From: Ignatzschineria indica | GTDB lineage: Bacteria; Pseudomonadota; Gammaproteobacteria; Cardiobacteriales; Wohlfahrtiimonadaceae | NCBI RefSeq assembly: GCF_003121925.1 | Contig: NZ_QEWR01000002.1 | Span: forward strand, 992,001 to 1,056,000 | Length of the DNA: 64,000 bases | Direction: 5' to 3' | Part shown: positions 20,995 through 30,396 of the stretch, piece after piece | Layout of the letters: each line of letters begins with the position of its first letter | Numbering within the stretch: the first letter of the stretch is position 1 | Notes under the pieces: model-generated | What the model was told of the DNA's origin: nothing | Seen by the model: only the letters and a program-made list of their open reading frames with translations | Database searches by the model: none | Translations under genes and position numbers: made by a program

Positions 20995-22134
20995 ATGCAA
21001 CAAAGCCGTTTACACAAGAATGAACCTTGGCGTGATCCCAACTCTGTTCCCCATGTTGAAATTACCGATATCGTTAAACGTTATGATGATCACCTTGCAG
21101 TTGATCATATTTCGCTCGATATCTATAAAGGAGAATTTTTCTCCCTATTAGGGCCATCGGGATGTGGGAAGACAACGCTTCTGAGGATGCTTGCCGGCTT
21201 TGAAACGCCTACATCAGGAAAGATTCTCTTAGAAGGCGAGGATATGTCTAAAATTCCTCCTTATGAACGCCCTGTTAATATGATGTTCCAAAGCTACGCG
21301 CTCTTTCCACACATGACGGTGGAAGATAATATCGCTTTTGGTTTAAAGCAGGATAAAGTTAAAAAACCCGAGATTCGCAAGCGAGTACAACAGATGTTAG
21401 AGCTTGTACAGATGGAACGCTTTGCTAAACGGAAGCCTCATCAACTCTCAGGTGGGCAGCGACAACGAGTTGCGCTTGCTCGTAGTATCGTTAAAAAACC
21501 AAAACTCCTACTCTTAGATGAACCTTTAGGCGCCTTAGATAAACGCTTACGAGAGCAGACTCAATTTGAGCTCATGACAATACAGGAAGAGCTAGGAATG
21601 ACCTTTATTATAGTGACCCATGACCAAGAGGAAGCGATGACGGTATCGAGCCGTATTGCAGTAATGGACTCAGGATCACTCGCACAGGTAGCAACGCCGG
21701 CAGAGATCTATGAATTCCCCAACTCACGCTATGTTGCGGAGTTTATTGGGGATGTCAATATCTTTGAAGGGGTTATCTCAGAGATCTCATCGACTGAAAC
21801 AACTGTTGAGAGTTTTGAAGCTCCAACCCCGCTTATCTGTGCACAAGGAGTAGGTGCTACGGTAGGATCTCAAGCATGGGTTGCCGTTCGTCCTGAAAAG
21901 CTCGATATCTCATTAACACCTCCAGAAAAGGCGCATTATAACTGTCTTCAAGGAGAGGTATGGGATATTGGTTATATGGGAAATGTCTCAATCTATCATG
22001 TCAAACTCGATAATGAGAAGATGATCACTGTCTCACAGATGAATGATACGCGCATTATTGAACAGAGAATTACCCATGAAGATCGTGTCTATGTGAGTTT
22101 TACTGAAGATTCAGGAATTGTACTCATCTCTTAA
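20995..22134 (+). CDS. potG: Polyamine ABC transporter ATP-binding protein (PotG type)
   Basis: This ATPase powers polyamine import. Walker A (GPSGCGKTTLL), the Q-loop (MMFQSYALFPHM), the signature LSGGQRQRVALARS and Walker B (LLLLDEPLGALD) are intact, followed by a C-terminal TOBE regulatory domain (about residues 245-379). The sequence is closer to E. coli PotG than to PotA, for example FGLKQDK and FAKRKPHQLSGGQ. I place the start at ATG 20995 because GGAGG (20985-20989) is 5 nt upstream; an in-frame ATG at 20980 has no such site. potH and potI follow, but no binding-protein gene is in the window. Confidence 0.93.
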   Translation: MQQSRLHKNEPWRDPNSVPHVEITDIVKRYDDHLAVDHISLDIYKGEFFSLLGPSGCGKTTLLRMLAGFETPTSGKILLEGEDMSKIPPYERPVNMMFQSYALFPHMTVEDNIAFGLKQDKVKKPEIRKRVQQMLELVQMERFAKRKPHQLSGGQRQRVALARSIVKKPKLLLLDEPLGALDKRLREQTQFELMTIQEELGMTFIIVTHDQEEAMTVSSRIAVMDSGSLAQVATPAEIYEFPNSRYVAEFIGDVNIFEGVISEISSTETTVESFEAPTPLICAQGVGATVGSQAWVAVRPEKLDISLTPPEKAHYNCLQGEVWDIGYMGNVSIYHVKLDNEKMITVSQMNDTRIIEQRITHEDRVYVSFTEDSGIVLIS

Positions 22135-22158
22135 TCTTTAACTTATGGAGGTTGGACA

Positions 22159-23178
22159 ATGCCCCATCGTCAACAAGAGGTCGGAACTTTTACCGGCATC
22201 ATGGCGGAGATCGTCTCCCGGCTCAATTTTACCCATCGCCGCTTGCTCCGCTTTCCCCCTTATCGCTTTATCGTTGGTTTAGGTCATAGCCATCGATTCT
22301 TAATTGGTACGCCATTTTTATGGCTTATTCTCTTCTTCTTAATTCCTTTTCTGATTATTCTACGAATCAGCTTTACAGAAGCAGAGATCGCTTCCCCTCC
22401 CTTCTCCGATCTAATGGAGTGGATTGATGATGGCTTGCTGCAAATTACCATCAATTTTCAAAACTACCTCGAATTATGGGAAGATAAGATCTATATTCAC
22501 GCCTATCTTAATAGCGTGAAGATCGCCTTTTTCTCAACACTCCTTACATTGCTCATTGGTTACCCCATTGCGCTAGCGATGTCTCGCGCTTCTAAAAAAT
22601 GGCAGCTCTTCTTGGTAATGTTGGTAATTCTCCCCTTTTGGACCTCTTTTTTGATTCGTATCTACGCTTGGATCACAATCTTATCACCCACGGGGGTACT
22701 CAATAATTTTATCAATTGGGTTGGAATGGGTATTGGACTCATCGATCCTACTTCCCCAGTGACTCTCCACATTCTTCACACTGATTTAGCGGTCTATATC
22801 GGAATTGTCTATGGCTATCTCCCTTTTATGATTCTTCCGCTCTTTGCTACACTCATCAAAATTGATAATACATTAGTGGAAGCGGCGCTTGATCTCGGTT
22901 CACCGCCTCTCAAAACGTTTTGGCAGATCACCTTCCGCCTCTCCCTTCCCGGGGTTCTTGCCGGCTGTTTCTTAGTCTTTATTCCAGCAATCGGCGAGTT
23001 TGTCATTCCCGATCTCTTAGGTGGCTCTAATGTCACAATGATTGGAAAGGTACTCTATGACACCTATCTCCAAGGGATGAATCTCCCTCTTGTATCGGCA
23101 ATCTCTGTTATTTTGCTACTCATTGTGATTATTCCCATCTATATCTTTAATCGCATTCAAGCGAAACAATTTAATTAG
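22159..23178 (+). CDS. potH: Polyamine ABC transporter permease (PotH type)
   Basis: This is an inner-membrane permease of the polyamine transporter, 339 residues with six main membrane segments. An N-terminal cytoplasmic extension of about 45 residues precedes the first helix (FLWLILFFLIPFLIIL). The EAA loop that docks on the ATPase reads VEAALDLGSPPLKTFWQITFRLSLPG. ILPFWTSFLIRIYAW and GEFVIPDLLGG are PotH-type blocks. GGAGG precedes the ATG by 7 nt. It is cotranscribed with potG (24-nt gap) and potI (8-nt gap). Confidence 0.94.
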   Translation: MPHRQQEVGTFTGIMAEIVSRLNFTHRRLLRFPPYRFIVGLGHSHRFLIGTPFLWLILFFLIPFLIILRISFTEAEIASPPFSDLMEWIDDGLLQITINFQNYLELWEDKIYIHAYLNSVKIAFFSTLLTLLIGYPIALAMSRASKKWQLFLVMLVILPFWTSFLIRIYAWITILSPTGVLNNFINWVGMGIGLIDPTSPVTLHILHTDLAVYIGIVYGYLPFMILPLFATLIKIDNTLVEAALDLGSPPLKTFWQITFRLSLPGVLAGCFLVFIPAIGEFVIPDLLGGSNVTMIGKVLYDTYLQGMNLPLVSAISVILLLIVIIPIYIFNRIQAKQFN

Positions 23179-23186
23179 GAGCTGTT

Positions 23187-24014
23187 ATGAGAAAAAAGAT
23201 GACTGCCCTGAACTGGACTGCACTCATATTGGGGCTCATATTCCTCTATACCCCCATTATTTTGGTGATCGTCTATAGCTTTAATGAATCGAAATTAGTC
23301 ACCGTCTGGTCCGGATTTTCGACAAAATGGTATAGCGATCTCTTTGAGCAAGAAGGGATCTGGTCGGCGACTAAAACGAGCCTGCTATTAGCGGTATCAA
23401 CCTCCACGTTTGCAGTGGTACTTGGAACGATGGCGGCTTTTGCCCTTGTGAAGTTTAGACGCTTTAAAGGTAAAACTCTCTTCTCCGGCATTACCTATGC
23501 CCCTATGGTGATGCCTGAAATTATTATGGGTAGCTCCCTTGGATTAACCTTTGTTGCACTTAAATTTAGTACCGGCTTCTTCACAATGATGATTGCCCAT
23601 ATCACCTTTACAATGTGTTATGTCGTTGTTGTTGTTCAATCTCGCCTAACAGGATTTGATCGCCATATTGAAGAGGCCGCTATGGATCTTGGTGCAGATG
23701 GTATTAGAACCTTTTTCTATATCACGCTTCCGATGATCTTTCCTGCAATTATATCGGGATGGTTACTCTCCTTTACCCTCTCACTCGATGATTTAGTGAT
23801 TGCAACCTTTACGACAGGACCCGGCGGAACAACACTTCCTATCTGGATCTATTCAAAAGCGCGCCTCGGCGTAAGCCCTAATATCAATGCACTCTCGACT
23901 CTTATGATAGGCATCGTTGCCACCATTGTCTTTCTAGTAACCCTCATCAATCTCTATCTCACTAAACGTCGAGAAGAGGATGAGAAAAATGCGGCAAAAG
24001 AGGCTCTTTCTTAA
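23187..24014 (+). CDS. potI: Polyamine ABC transporter permease (PotI type)
   Basis: This second permease subunit, 275 residues with six membrane segments, pairs with PotH. It starts with LNWTALILGLIFLYTPIILVIVYSFN, carries the EAA loop EEAAMDLGADGIRTFFYITLPM and the PotI/PotC-type block LSLDDLVIATFTTGPGGTTLPIWIYS. AGGAG precedes the ATG. The charged tail (RREEDEKNAAKEALS) is cytoplasmic. It converges on recO with only 48 bp between stop codons and no obvious terminator there. Confidence 0.94.
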   Translation: MRKKMTALNWTALILGLIFLYTPIILVIVYSFNESKLVTVWSGFSTKWYSDLFEQEGIWSATKTSLLLAVSTSTFAVVLGTMAAFALVKFRRFKGKTLFSGITYAPMVMPEIIMGSSLGLTFVALKFSTGFFTMMIAHITFTMCYVVVVVQSRLTGFDRHIEEAAMDLGADGIRTFFYITLPMIFPAIISGWLLSFTLSLDDLVIATFTTGPGGTTLPIWIYSKARLGVSPNINALSTLMIGIVATIVFLVTLINLYLTKRREEDEKNAAKEALS

Positions 24015-24062
24015 CATCGCTTATAAATGTATGCAATCATATAGAGAGATAGCCTTACTCGA

Positions 24063-24779
24063 TTAGCGCTTTCGATAGAGCCTCTGCATCCAAATTCGCG
24101 ATTGCAGGGGCTTATCGCCAATGAGGGGGGCTAAAAGATAGCGCATCATATTACGATAGATCAGAGCTTCCTCCCCGACTAACGTCTCCTCTTCTGCAAT
24201 CTTCAGAATCACCTCTCCTGAAATCTTAAAAGTTCCAGGAAATTCAATAGGCAATACCCCCTCCTCATGGGAGAGATAATAGCTTTTCTGAGAATGGATC
24301 GGATCGCCGGCAGCGTCATAAAAGAGATCGGGGAGGATTCCTAAATAGGCTAAAAGAGAGCGCTCAAAATGGCGCAGATAGGGGGAAATATCCTCAACAT
24401 CCTCGGCTAAGGCAGCGAGAACTTCTTGATAGACCTGAAATAACTCCGGCGCAGGTTGATGCTTTGGCATCAATCGCAATAGTAACTCATTGAGATAGTA
24501 AGCAGTCCATATTTCACGCCCCTTCAACGAGAAGGTATAGAGAAGATCCACCTCATGCGCAAAATGAAAAACGCGCCCCTCTTTGAGATGCCAATCGCTA
24601 TAAGAGAAGAGCTCTAAATGGTGCAAAGGGCGCTTTGGATTCGCTCTTCCTCGTGTGAGTAATGTAATTCGTCCATACTCAAGAGTAAAGAGATCCACCA
24701 AAAAACCAGACTCTTTAAATGAGCGCTTATTGAGGACAACGGCTAAGGTTCGGCCTAACTCTTCTCTTCTCTCTAACAT
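24063..24779 (-). CDS. recO: DNA repair protein RecO
   Basis: RecO works with RecF and RecR to load RecA on SSB-coated DNA. The OB-fold N-terminus (GRTLAVVLNKRSFKESGFLVDLFTLEYGRITLLTRG) and helical C-terminal half match the family, and the size (238 residues) matches E. coli (242). The frame is open further upstream to a TTG at 24872 and an ATG at 24851, but that stretch encodes a repetitive segment (NGFNGFNRG) from a 9-bp tandem repeat and is not family sequence, so I use ATG 24779. Its ribosome site (GAGGA) is 15 nt away and weak, so the start is uncertain. In E. coli recO follows era; here it is far away. Confidence 0.88.
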   Translation of the reverse strand: MLERREELGRTLAVVLNKRSFKESGFLVDLFTLEYGRITLLTRGRANPKRPLHHLELFSYSDWHLKEGRVFHFAHEVDLLYTFSLKGREIWTAYYLNELLLRLMPKHQPAPELFQVYQEVLAALAEDVEDISPYLRHFERSLLAYLGILPDLFYDAAGDPIHSQKSYYLSHEEGVLPIEFPGTFKISGEVILKIAEEETLVGEEALIYRNMMRYLLAPLIGDKPLQSRIWMQRLYRKR

Positions 24780-24900
24780 TTGATCACTTGAGTTTCCTCT
24801 ATTGAATCCATTGAATCCATTGGGTCTACTGAAATGGGGAGATGGAATCATCACTTTTAGGTAGATAATCAATAGACAATCAACGGACTATCAGCATAAA

Positions 24901-24925
24901 GGCGGGATAATTTTCCCGCCCTTTT
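24901..24925 (-). terminator. Hairpin between mlaD and recO
   Basis: GGCGGGA (24901-24907) pairs with TCCCGCC (24914-24920) around six AT bases. It is GC-rich and lies just downstream of the mlaD stop on the minus strand. The T tract on that strand is short (TTTA), so termination may be partial. Confidence 0.55.
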
Positions 24926-24958
24926 CAATCGTTCAATCGCTCAATCATATTTAAGATC

Positions 24959-25510
24959 TTAATCTAAAAGTGATCCGGGCTTAAAACCACCACTATTACC
25001 ACTATTACTATTAGAGCTCTCTTCCGGTATAACCTCTGAAGTATCTCCTTTACTTCCGCCAAAAGAGGCCATTAACTGCCCGATCAATCGCTCCATAACA
25101 AATGCATCTTGGGTCATGCGAATACGATCACCATTGGTGAGATCTTTCTCAGATCCACCCGGATCTAATGCAATATATTGCTCTCCGACTAAACCTGAAG
25201 TATTAATTGCGGCTATGGTATCTTGCGGAATGGGAACTGAGCTATCTAATGCTAAAGTGACAACCGCCTCATAATTGTGAGGGTCCAATGCAATTCCATT
25301 CACCTGCCCAACGCGAACACCTGAGATCATCACCGGTGCTTTCACCTTTAATGAGCCAATATTGGTAAATGAGGCAGTAACATAGATCGGTTTCCCTCCT
25401 CTTAAACCTGTTGTCGCATTACTGGCATTAAAAGCGAGCCAAGCAAATGCCACAATGCCACTTATGACAAATAGTCCTACAACAAAATCGATCCATTTAG
25501 CGTTTTTCAT
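24959..25510 (-). CDS. mlaD: MlaD-like MCE-domain lipid transport protein
   Basis: MlaD is the periplasmic, membrane-anchored, hexameric part of the Mla phospholipid transporter. One transmembrane helix (WIDFVVGLFVISGIVAFAWLAF) leads into a single MCE domain (IYVTASFTNIGSLKVKAPVMISGVRVGQV) and a flexible Ser/Asn/Gly tail. I use ATG 25510 (AAAGG 6 nt upstream), giving 183 residues as in E. coli; a TTG at 25528 is the longer alternative. The usual mlaFE and mlaCB partners are not adjacent: rnhB and lpxB lie upstream instead, so the rest of the transporter must be encoded elsewhere. Confidence 0.9.
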   Translation of the reverse strand: MKNAKWIDFVVGLFVISGIVAFAWLAFNASNATTGLRGGKPIYVTASFTNIGSLKVKAPVMISGVRVGQVNGIALDPHNYEAVVTLALDSSVPIPQDTIAAINTSGLVGEQYIALDPGGSEKDLTNGDRIRMTQDAFVMERLIGQLMASFGGSKGDTSEVIPEESSNSNSGNSGGFKPGSLLD

Positions 25511-25572
25511 TTTTGACCTTTCTCTCAATAACTCTTCACTATTCTACTATGTTTTCCAAAGGTTGTCTTTTA

Positions 25573-26205
25573 TCAATCCCTAACTTCCGCTTTCTCAATC
25601 AAGCGTTTAATCGGGGCAAAAGAGGTGCGATGGAGCGGTGTTACCCCATATTGCGCTAAAGCTGCTAAGTGCGCCTTTGTCCCATACCCTTTATGTTGAC
25701 CAAACCCATATTGCGGATAGTCTTGATCCGCTTCATACATCGATTGATCACGCGCATCTTTTGCTAAAATAGAGGCCGCACTAATCTCTGCAAAGAGAGC
25801 ATCCCCCTTGATGATCGTAATTGCCGGCACATCACTTTTCGGATCTTGATTCCCATCAACTCGAAGTAACTGAGGCTGAATAGAGAGTGCAGTTACAGCA
25901 CGACGCATCGCTAATAGTGTTGCTTGTAGAATATTGATCTCATCAATTTCTGCAACGGAGCTACTGGCAATGGCCCATGCTAATGCTTTCTCTTTAATCT
26001 CGGAAGCTAAAATAGCCCGGCGCTTCTCACTCAACTTCTTAGAATCATCAAGCCCCTTAATAGGGCAATCAGGATCTAATATCACTGCAGCAGCATAAAC
26101 ATCACCACAGAGTGGCCCTCTGCCCGCCTCATCAACACCGGCAACTAAACCTATAAAATCCTCTTCCGGAAAGAGTCCTAGTTGCTGATCTTCTGACTTT
26201 ATCAT
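25573..26205 (-). CDS. rnhB: Ribonuclease HII
   Basis: RNase HII removes ribonucleotides from DNA. The 210-residue protein has the N-terminal catalytic pair in [12 protein letters not shown], the [13 protein letters not shown] motif, VDGNQ and the SILAKDARD segment with the further acidic residue, and ends with [13 protein letters not shown] and HRTSFAP. The start overlaps the lpxB stop by 4 bp (ATGA), the same lpxB-rnhB coupling as in E. coli. Confidence 0.97.
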   Translation of the reverse strand: MIKSEDQQLGLFPEEDFIGLVAGVDEAGRGPLCGDVYAAAVILDPDCPIKGLDDSKKLSEKRRAILASEIKEKALAWAIASSSVAEIDEINILQATLLAMRRAVTALSIQPQLLRVDGNQDPKSDVPAITIIKGDALFAEISAASILAKDARDQSMYEADQDYPQYGFGQHKGYGTKAHLAALAQYGVTPLHRTSFAPIKRLIEKAEVRD

Positions 26206-27431
26206 AAGAGAAGCCCTCGCTCTTTTAAAAGGGAGATAACAGCCTCTTTTGCCACTTGATCAGAATCGAGGCGTAATGAGAGATGCATCTCGTTAAATTG
26301 TGCTAATTTCTCACTATTTTCAGGACTCTCTTTCAAGATTTCCCCAACTTCTAAAGCAATCCTCTCTGGTGTGACCTCCTGTTGGAAAAGCTCCGTTACA
26401 AGGGGCTCTTTTGCTAATATATTGGGAAGTGAGAAATGGGAAATTTTTACGATTTTAGGTGCTAACCATGCAGTAATAGCATTAAAGCGATAACAGACAA
26501 CCATCAATCGCTTCAACAACATCGCCTCTAAAGCAGCGGTTCCCGAAGCTAGTAGAACTCCCTTTGAAGCACTCATAATCTCTCGTGAGCGCCCCTGAAA
26601 TAGATGCACCTTCTCCCGCAATTCAAAGGGAAGCTCCCATAGGGCACTCTGAATCATCTGATAAATTTTTGGAGTTGCTGCCGGTATTAGAAACTCTAAT
26701 GTAGGGAAACGCTTTAAAATCAAGGGGATACTCTCTAAAAAGAGGGGTAATAATCGATTAATCTCTCCTCGACGGCTTCCCGGCAATATTGCTAAATACT
26801 CCCTTTCTTGAGGAAGATCTAATGCTACTTTTGCAGAAGCTCGATCGATCTCCAAAGGAATCTCACCCCCTAGACGATGACCGACACAGATACTATCCAC
26901 TTGATGTTTTTGATAGAAGTCCACCTCAAAAGGAAAGAGGGTTAATACACGATCGATATATTTCCGAATCTGTTTAACACGCCCTTCTCGCCAAACCCAA
27001 ACCGAAGGTGAGACATATTGAAAGGTAGTAATATCAAGCGCTTTGAGAGACTTTGCCAAACGAAGATTAAAATCAGGAGCATCGATACCAATAAAACAGA
27101 GAGGTCGGCGCTCTTTTGCCACAGTGACCAATTCCGCTTTAATCTTAAGGAGTTTAGGTAACTCTTTGAGAACCTCTACAAGTCCCATGATAGAGAGTGA
27201 TTCTATAGGGGCAATCGATTCTAAACCCGCTTCAATCATCATCGGTCCCCCAATACCGAAAAAACGCGCATTGGGGTAGCTCTCTTTAAGTGATGTTATC
27301 AATCCACCGCCTAAGAGATCTCCTGATAGTTCACCGGCAACGAGCATAAACAGAGGTGTTTGCTCCTCTAAATTAACTTCTATCGAAGTTCGATCAAGTA
27401 CTTCTGGTTCACGATCATCTACTCTACTCAT
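26202..27431 (-). CDS. lpxB: Lipid-A-disaccharide synthase
   Basis: LpxB joins UDP-2,3-diacylglucosamine and lipid X into the lipid A disaccharide at the cytoplasmic face of the inner membrane. The 409-residue chain is collinear with the family from [69 protein letters not shown] and [12 protein letters not shown]. About 27 extra N-terminal residues precede the core; GGAGA before the ATG supports that start. A 476-bp gap separates it from lpxA, unlike the tight lpxA-lpxB coupling in E. coli. Confidence 0.96.
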   Translation of the reverse strand: MSRVDDREPEVLDRTSIEVNLEEQTPLFMLVAGELSGDLLGGGLITSLKESYPNARFFGIGGPMMIEAGLESIAPIESLSIMGLVEVLKELPKLLKIKAELVTVAKERRPLCFIGIDAPDFNLRLAKSLKALDITTFQYVSPSVWVWREGRVKQIRKYIDRVLTLFPFEVDFYQKHQVDSICVGHRLGGEIPLEIDRASAKVALDLPQEREYLAILPGSRRGEINRLLPLFLESIPLILKRFPTLEFLIPAATPKIYQMIQSALWELPFELREKVHLFQGRSREIMSASKGVLLASGTAALEAMLLKRLMVVCYRFNAITAWLAPKIVKISHFSLPNILAKEPLVTELFQQEVTPERIALEVGEILKESPENSEKLAQFNEMHLSLRLDSDQVAKEAVISLLKERGLLL

Positions 27432-27907
27432 CTCTATCTCCTCGATTTATCTCTCTACCGACTCTCATTGCTTCTCTCAGTTTAGGCCTACCTTATCACT
27501 AGTTTTCATCGTTATAGCTTGCAATAGTTTACAACTTTATCTACTTCACAATTTTATGCTACAACTTCGATACGCTCGATATATTTTACAAACCTCAAGC
27601 ACTCTAAAAAAATCTACAATTGCTACCAATCCTATCTACCACTATCAATTTTGATGCTATCAATCTTATTAAAAAAAAATAGAGAAATAAGAAACAAGAA
27701 AAAGAAAAACACCTAATAGATATCGAAATAGCTACAAGATCTCTCTTTCGCTTCTCCTCTATTATCTATTAAGTGTCATTATCAAATATCATCTCAGCAT
27801 CATCTATTAGAATCATCTGTTAGCATCATTGATCAAATGATATAAGAAGAGATTCCCATGCCTTTAACGCACCCTCTTCTCGATCTCTAATCGATCTGCC
27901 ATAATGA
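27432..27907. other. AT-rich gap between lpxA and lpxB
   Basis: No gene is evident in this 476-bp break in the envelope supercluster. It contains a probable minus-strand terminator for the lpxA end (27710-27775) and must hold a promoter for lpxB-rnhB-mlaD, which I could not pinpoint. A run of short ATCATCT-like words fills 27770-27840. Confidence 0.5.
27710..27775 (-). terminator. Long-loop terminator candidate after lpxA
   Basis: Bases 27710-27722 and 27763-27775 pair over 13 positions (one G-U) around a 40-nt loop. On the minus strand the stem runs straight into TTTTTCTTTTTC. It would end the bamA-to-lpxA transcript. The large loop makes this less certain than the other terminators. Confidence 0.45.
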
Positions 27908-28696
27908 CTAACGAATAATACCGCGATCTTCCGTCTCTTCTAAGAACTTCACCATCTTCTCAAGATGAGGGGCATCTACTGCTAACTCTTTAATCTTTAA
28001 GATCGCATCTTGAAGAGAGAGATCTTGCCGGTAGAGTGCCTTATAAGCATCTTTCGTTGCCTTAATCGCTTCAGGTGAGAACCCTCTTCGACGCAACCCT
28101 TCTGAGTTAATTCCTGATGGAACTGCACGATATCCTGCGGCAGTTACAAAAGGAGGAACATTCCGATGAATACCGGAAGAGAACCCTGTAATTGCACCTT
28201 CACCAATACGGCAGCGTTGATAGATCATCGAATAGCCACCGAGAATGACATCATCTTCTATCACGGCATGACCTGCTAAAGAGGCGCCATTTGCAAAGAT
28301 AGTACGACTTCCCACGATGCAATCATGAGCAATATGACATGTTGCCATAATCCAATTATCATCACCGATCTTTGTCACAGCATTATCTTGGATCGTTCCG
28401 CGGCTGATACTGACATATTCCCGTATCGTATTGCGATCACCGATCTCTAGAAAGACCTTATCTCCCGCTTTAAACTTCTTATCCTGTGGCACTTCACCAA
28501 TCGAGCAGAACTGATAGAAGGTATTCCCCTCACCAATCGTTGTAGGCCCTTGAATCACAACATGAGAAGTCAAAACGGTATCTTTACCAATCGTTACATC
28601 AGGTCCAATAACGCAATAAGGTCCAACTTCCACACTCTCATGCAATTTTGCAGAAGGATCGATCACTGCGGTTGGATGTATTAATACTTTTTTCAT
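27908..28696 (-). CDS. lpxA: UDP-N-acetylglucosamine acyltransferase
   Basis: LpxA performs the first step of lipid A synthesis, 3-O-acylation of UDP-GlcNAc. The 262 residues equal E. coli LpxA. A left-handed beta helix of hexapeptide repeats (residues about 5-190) is clear from spaced I/V/L positions, the catalytic His lies in MATCHIAHDCIVG, and the C-terminal helical domain (GLRRRGFSPEAIKATKDAYKALYR) completes the trimer fold. Its ATG overlaps the fabZ stop by one base (TAATG), indicating coupling. Confidence 0.98.
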   Translation of the reverse strand: MKKVLIHPTAVIDPSAKLHESVEVGPYCVIGPDVTIGKDTVLTSHVVIQGPTTIGEGNTFYQFCSIGEVPQDKKFKAGDKVFLEIGDRNTIREYVSISRGTIQDNAVTKIGDDNWIMATCHIAHDCIVGSRTIFANGASLAGHAVIEDDVILGGYSMIYQRCRIGEGAITGFSSGIHRNVPPFVTAAGYRAVPSGINSEGLRRRGFSPEAIKATKDAYKALYRQDLSLQDAILKIKELAVDAPHLEKMVKFLEETEDRGIIR

Positions 28697-29157
28697 TATT
28701 CAAATGCCTCACGGCGAGTACACATCAATTCAGCTTGGCACACTAATTTGCCATCAACATATGCCTTCCCTTCAAAAGCCCAAATTCCTCTTTTTGCGCG
28801 AAGAAATTGTACTTTAAGATCTAGAACATCACCCGGCTCAACAGGTCTACGGAATCGGGCTTTATCAATACCCACAAAGTAATAGATCGATTGATCAGTA
28901 GAGTCATAATCTTCAACCGATTTAAAACTCAATATGCCGGTCGCTTGGGCTAATGCTTCTAAAATAAGCACTCCAGGCATAATCGGTTTAACGGGAAAAT
29001 GGCCTTGGAAAAAGGGCTCATTATAGGTGACATTTTTACGAGCGTGTAACGTCTCATTTGGCGTAAAGTCAAGTACACGATCAATCATTAAAAAAGGGTA
29101 TCGATGGGGTAAATATGTCATGATCTCATTGATATCGATTACTTTGTTATCGCTCAT
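28696..29157 (-). CDS. fabZ: 3-hydroxyacyl-ACP dehydratase FabZ
   Basis: FabZ dehydrates beta-hydroxyacyl-ACP in fatty acid elongation and so competes with LpxA/LpxD for hydroxyacyl-ACP. The 153-residue hot-dog fold protein has the catalytic His in [20 protein letters not shown] with the Glu in the same helix, and begins with the typical [16 protein letters not shown] segment. It is coupled by a one-base overlap to lpxA. A 180-bp repeat-rich gap separates it from lpxD. Confidence 0.97.
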   Translation of the reverse strand: MSDNKVIDINEIMTYLPHRYPFLMIDRVLDFTPNETLHARKNVTYNEPFFQGHFPVKPIMPGVLILEALAQATGILSFKSVEDYDSTDQSIYYFVGIDKARFRRPVEPGDVLDLKVQFLRAKRGIWAFEGKAYVDGKLVCQAELMCTRREAFE

Positions 29158-29185
29158 AATTATTATTCTCTATTCTCTTCTATTT

Positions 29186-29220
29186 AATATCTAAACTAAT
29201 ATCTAAACTGATATCTAACT
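29186..29220. repeat. 12-bp tandem repeat, three copies
   Basis: AATATCTAAACT occurs at 29186-29197 and 29198-29209 with a third, slightly shorter variant at 29210-29220. It lies in the lpxD-fabZ gap just upstream of the fabZ start, where it replaces any clear ribosome site. Confidence 0.85.
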
Positions 29221-29227
29221 TAATGTT

Positions 29228-29270
29228 TTCACTAATTCTTCACTGATTCTTCACTAACTCTTCACTAATT
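29228..29270. repeat. 11-bp tandem repeat, four copies
   Basis: TTCACTAATTC-type units occupy 29228-29238, 29239-29249, 29250-29260 and 29261-29270, each differing from the next by one or two bases. A small hairpin (CACTAA/TTAGTG, 29263-29278) overlaps the last unit. It directly adjoins the neighbouring 12-bp repeat in the same lpxD-fabZ gap. Confidence 0.88.
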
Positions 29271-29337
29271 TTTTAGTGACACTTTAACGCTTTTAATCTA
29301 ACGCTTTTTTACTTCCTTATTACTCTCCGCTTACCCT

Positions 29338-30396
29338 CTACTTCTCTCTATTTGACTGATCTAATGCTGCTAACTGCCCTAATTGAGCTTCTAGCTTTTT
29401 GACCCGATCAAAGAGATCTCCCAAACGCTTAATGCGGGCACTATTATAGCGCCACTCGCGATTTTCCAAAACAGGAGGAATGGAGGAGTAGATCTTTCCT
29501 GACTTAAGTGGCTGACTCACCTGCGTACCACCGGTAACAACCACATTATCTTCAATCTTCATATGACCATTCATACCAACGCCGCCACCAATAACCACAT
29601 TGTTTCCGATATCTGTAGAGCCGGCAATACCGGTATAACCCGCGATAACAGTATTTTCTCCAACAATACAGTTATGCCCTAACTGCACATGGTTATCGAT
29701 CTTCGTTCCTCTACCAATAATCGTATCTTCTATCGCACCGCGATCGATACAACTGCCGGCACCAATATCAACATCATCCGCTAAGATCACGCGCCCTAAT
29801 TGTGCAACCTTAATATAACCTGCTTTCGTTCGGGCAAAACCGAAACCTTCAGCACCGATCACGGCATTAGGGTGCAGAACAACTCGATCCCCTAACTGAC
29901 ACTCATAGCGAACCGTAACGCTAGAAAAGAGGTAGCAAGATTCACCAAGCGTCACATCTCGCTCAATCATACAGTGGGCATCGATATAACTATTATCGCC
30001 AATGACCACATTCTCCCCAATCACACTGTAAGCACCGATCGTCACATTTTCACCAATTTTTGCGGTCGGCGCGATTCTCGCAGTGGGATCGATTCCTGAA
30101 AAATTACGATAATCTTCCTGAAAAAGCTGAGTCACATAGGCCCATGCGGCATGGGTATTTTGACAGATAATTGCTGGCTGAGTAACATGCTCAAAATTAC
30201 GAGCATCAACTAAGATAGCAGAAGCTTCCGTGCTCTCTAGATATTGACGATAGCGGGGATTATGGAAAAAAGAGAGCGTATTAGGTTTTCCATGCTGGAT
30301 TGTGGAGAGCCCTAAAATATTAATTGCACCATCACCATGGAGCTCAACCACTTCACCTTTTGAGATAAGGTAATCAAAAATCTGTTGTAATGTCAT
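29338..30396 (-). CDS. lpxD: UDP-3-O-(3-hydroxyacyl)glucosamine N-acyltransferase
   Basis: LpxD adds the second acyl chain during lipid A synthesis. The 352-residue protein has an N-terminal uridine-binding domain (residues 1-100), then a hexapeptide-repeat beta helix with the hallmark HPNAVIGAEGFGFA and the catalytic His in VQLGHNCIVG, and a C-terminal helix (IKRLGDLFDRVKKLEAQL). Its ATG is the base after the skp stop, so the two are translationally coupled. Confidence 0.97.
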   Translation of the reverse strand: MTLQQIFDYLISKGEVVELHGDGAINILGLSTIQHGKPNTLSFFHNPRYRQYLESTEASAILVDARNFEHVTQPAIICQNTHAAWAYVTQLFQEDYRNFSGIDPTARIAPTAKIGENVTIGAYSVIGENVVIGDNSYIDAHCMIERDVTLGESCYLFSSVTVRYECQLGDRVVLHPNAVIGAEGFGFARTKAGYIKVAQLGRVILADDVDIGAGSCIDRGAIEDTIIGRGTKIDNHVQLGHNCIVGENTVIAGYTGIAGSTDIGNNVVIGGGVGMNGHMKIEDNVVVTGGTQVSQPLKSGKIYSSIPPVLENREWRYNSARIKRLGDLFDRVKKLEAQLGQLAALDQSNREK

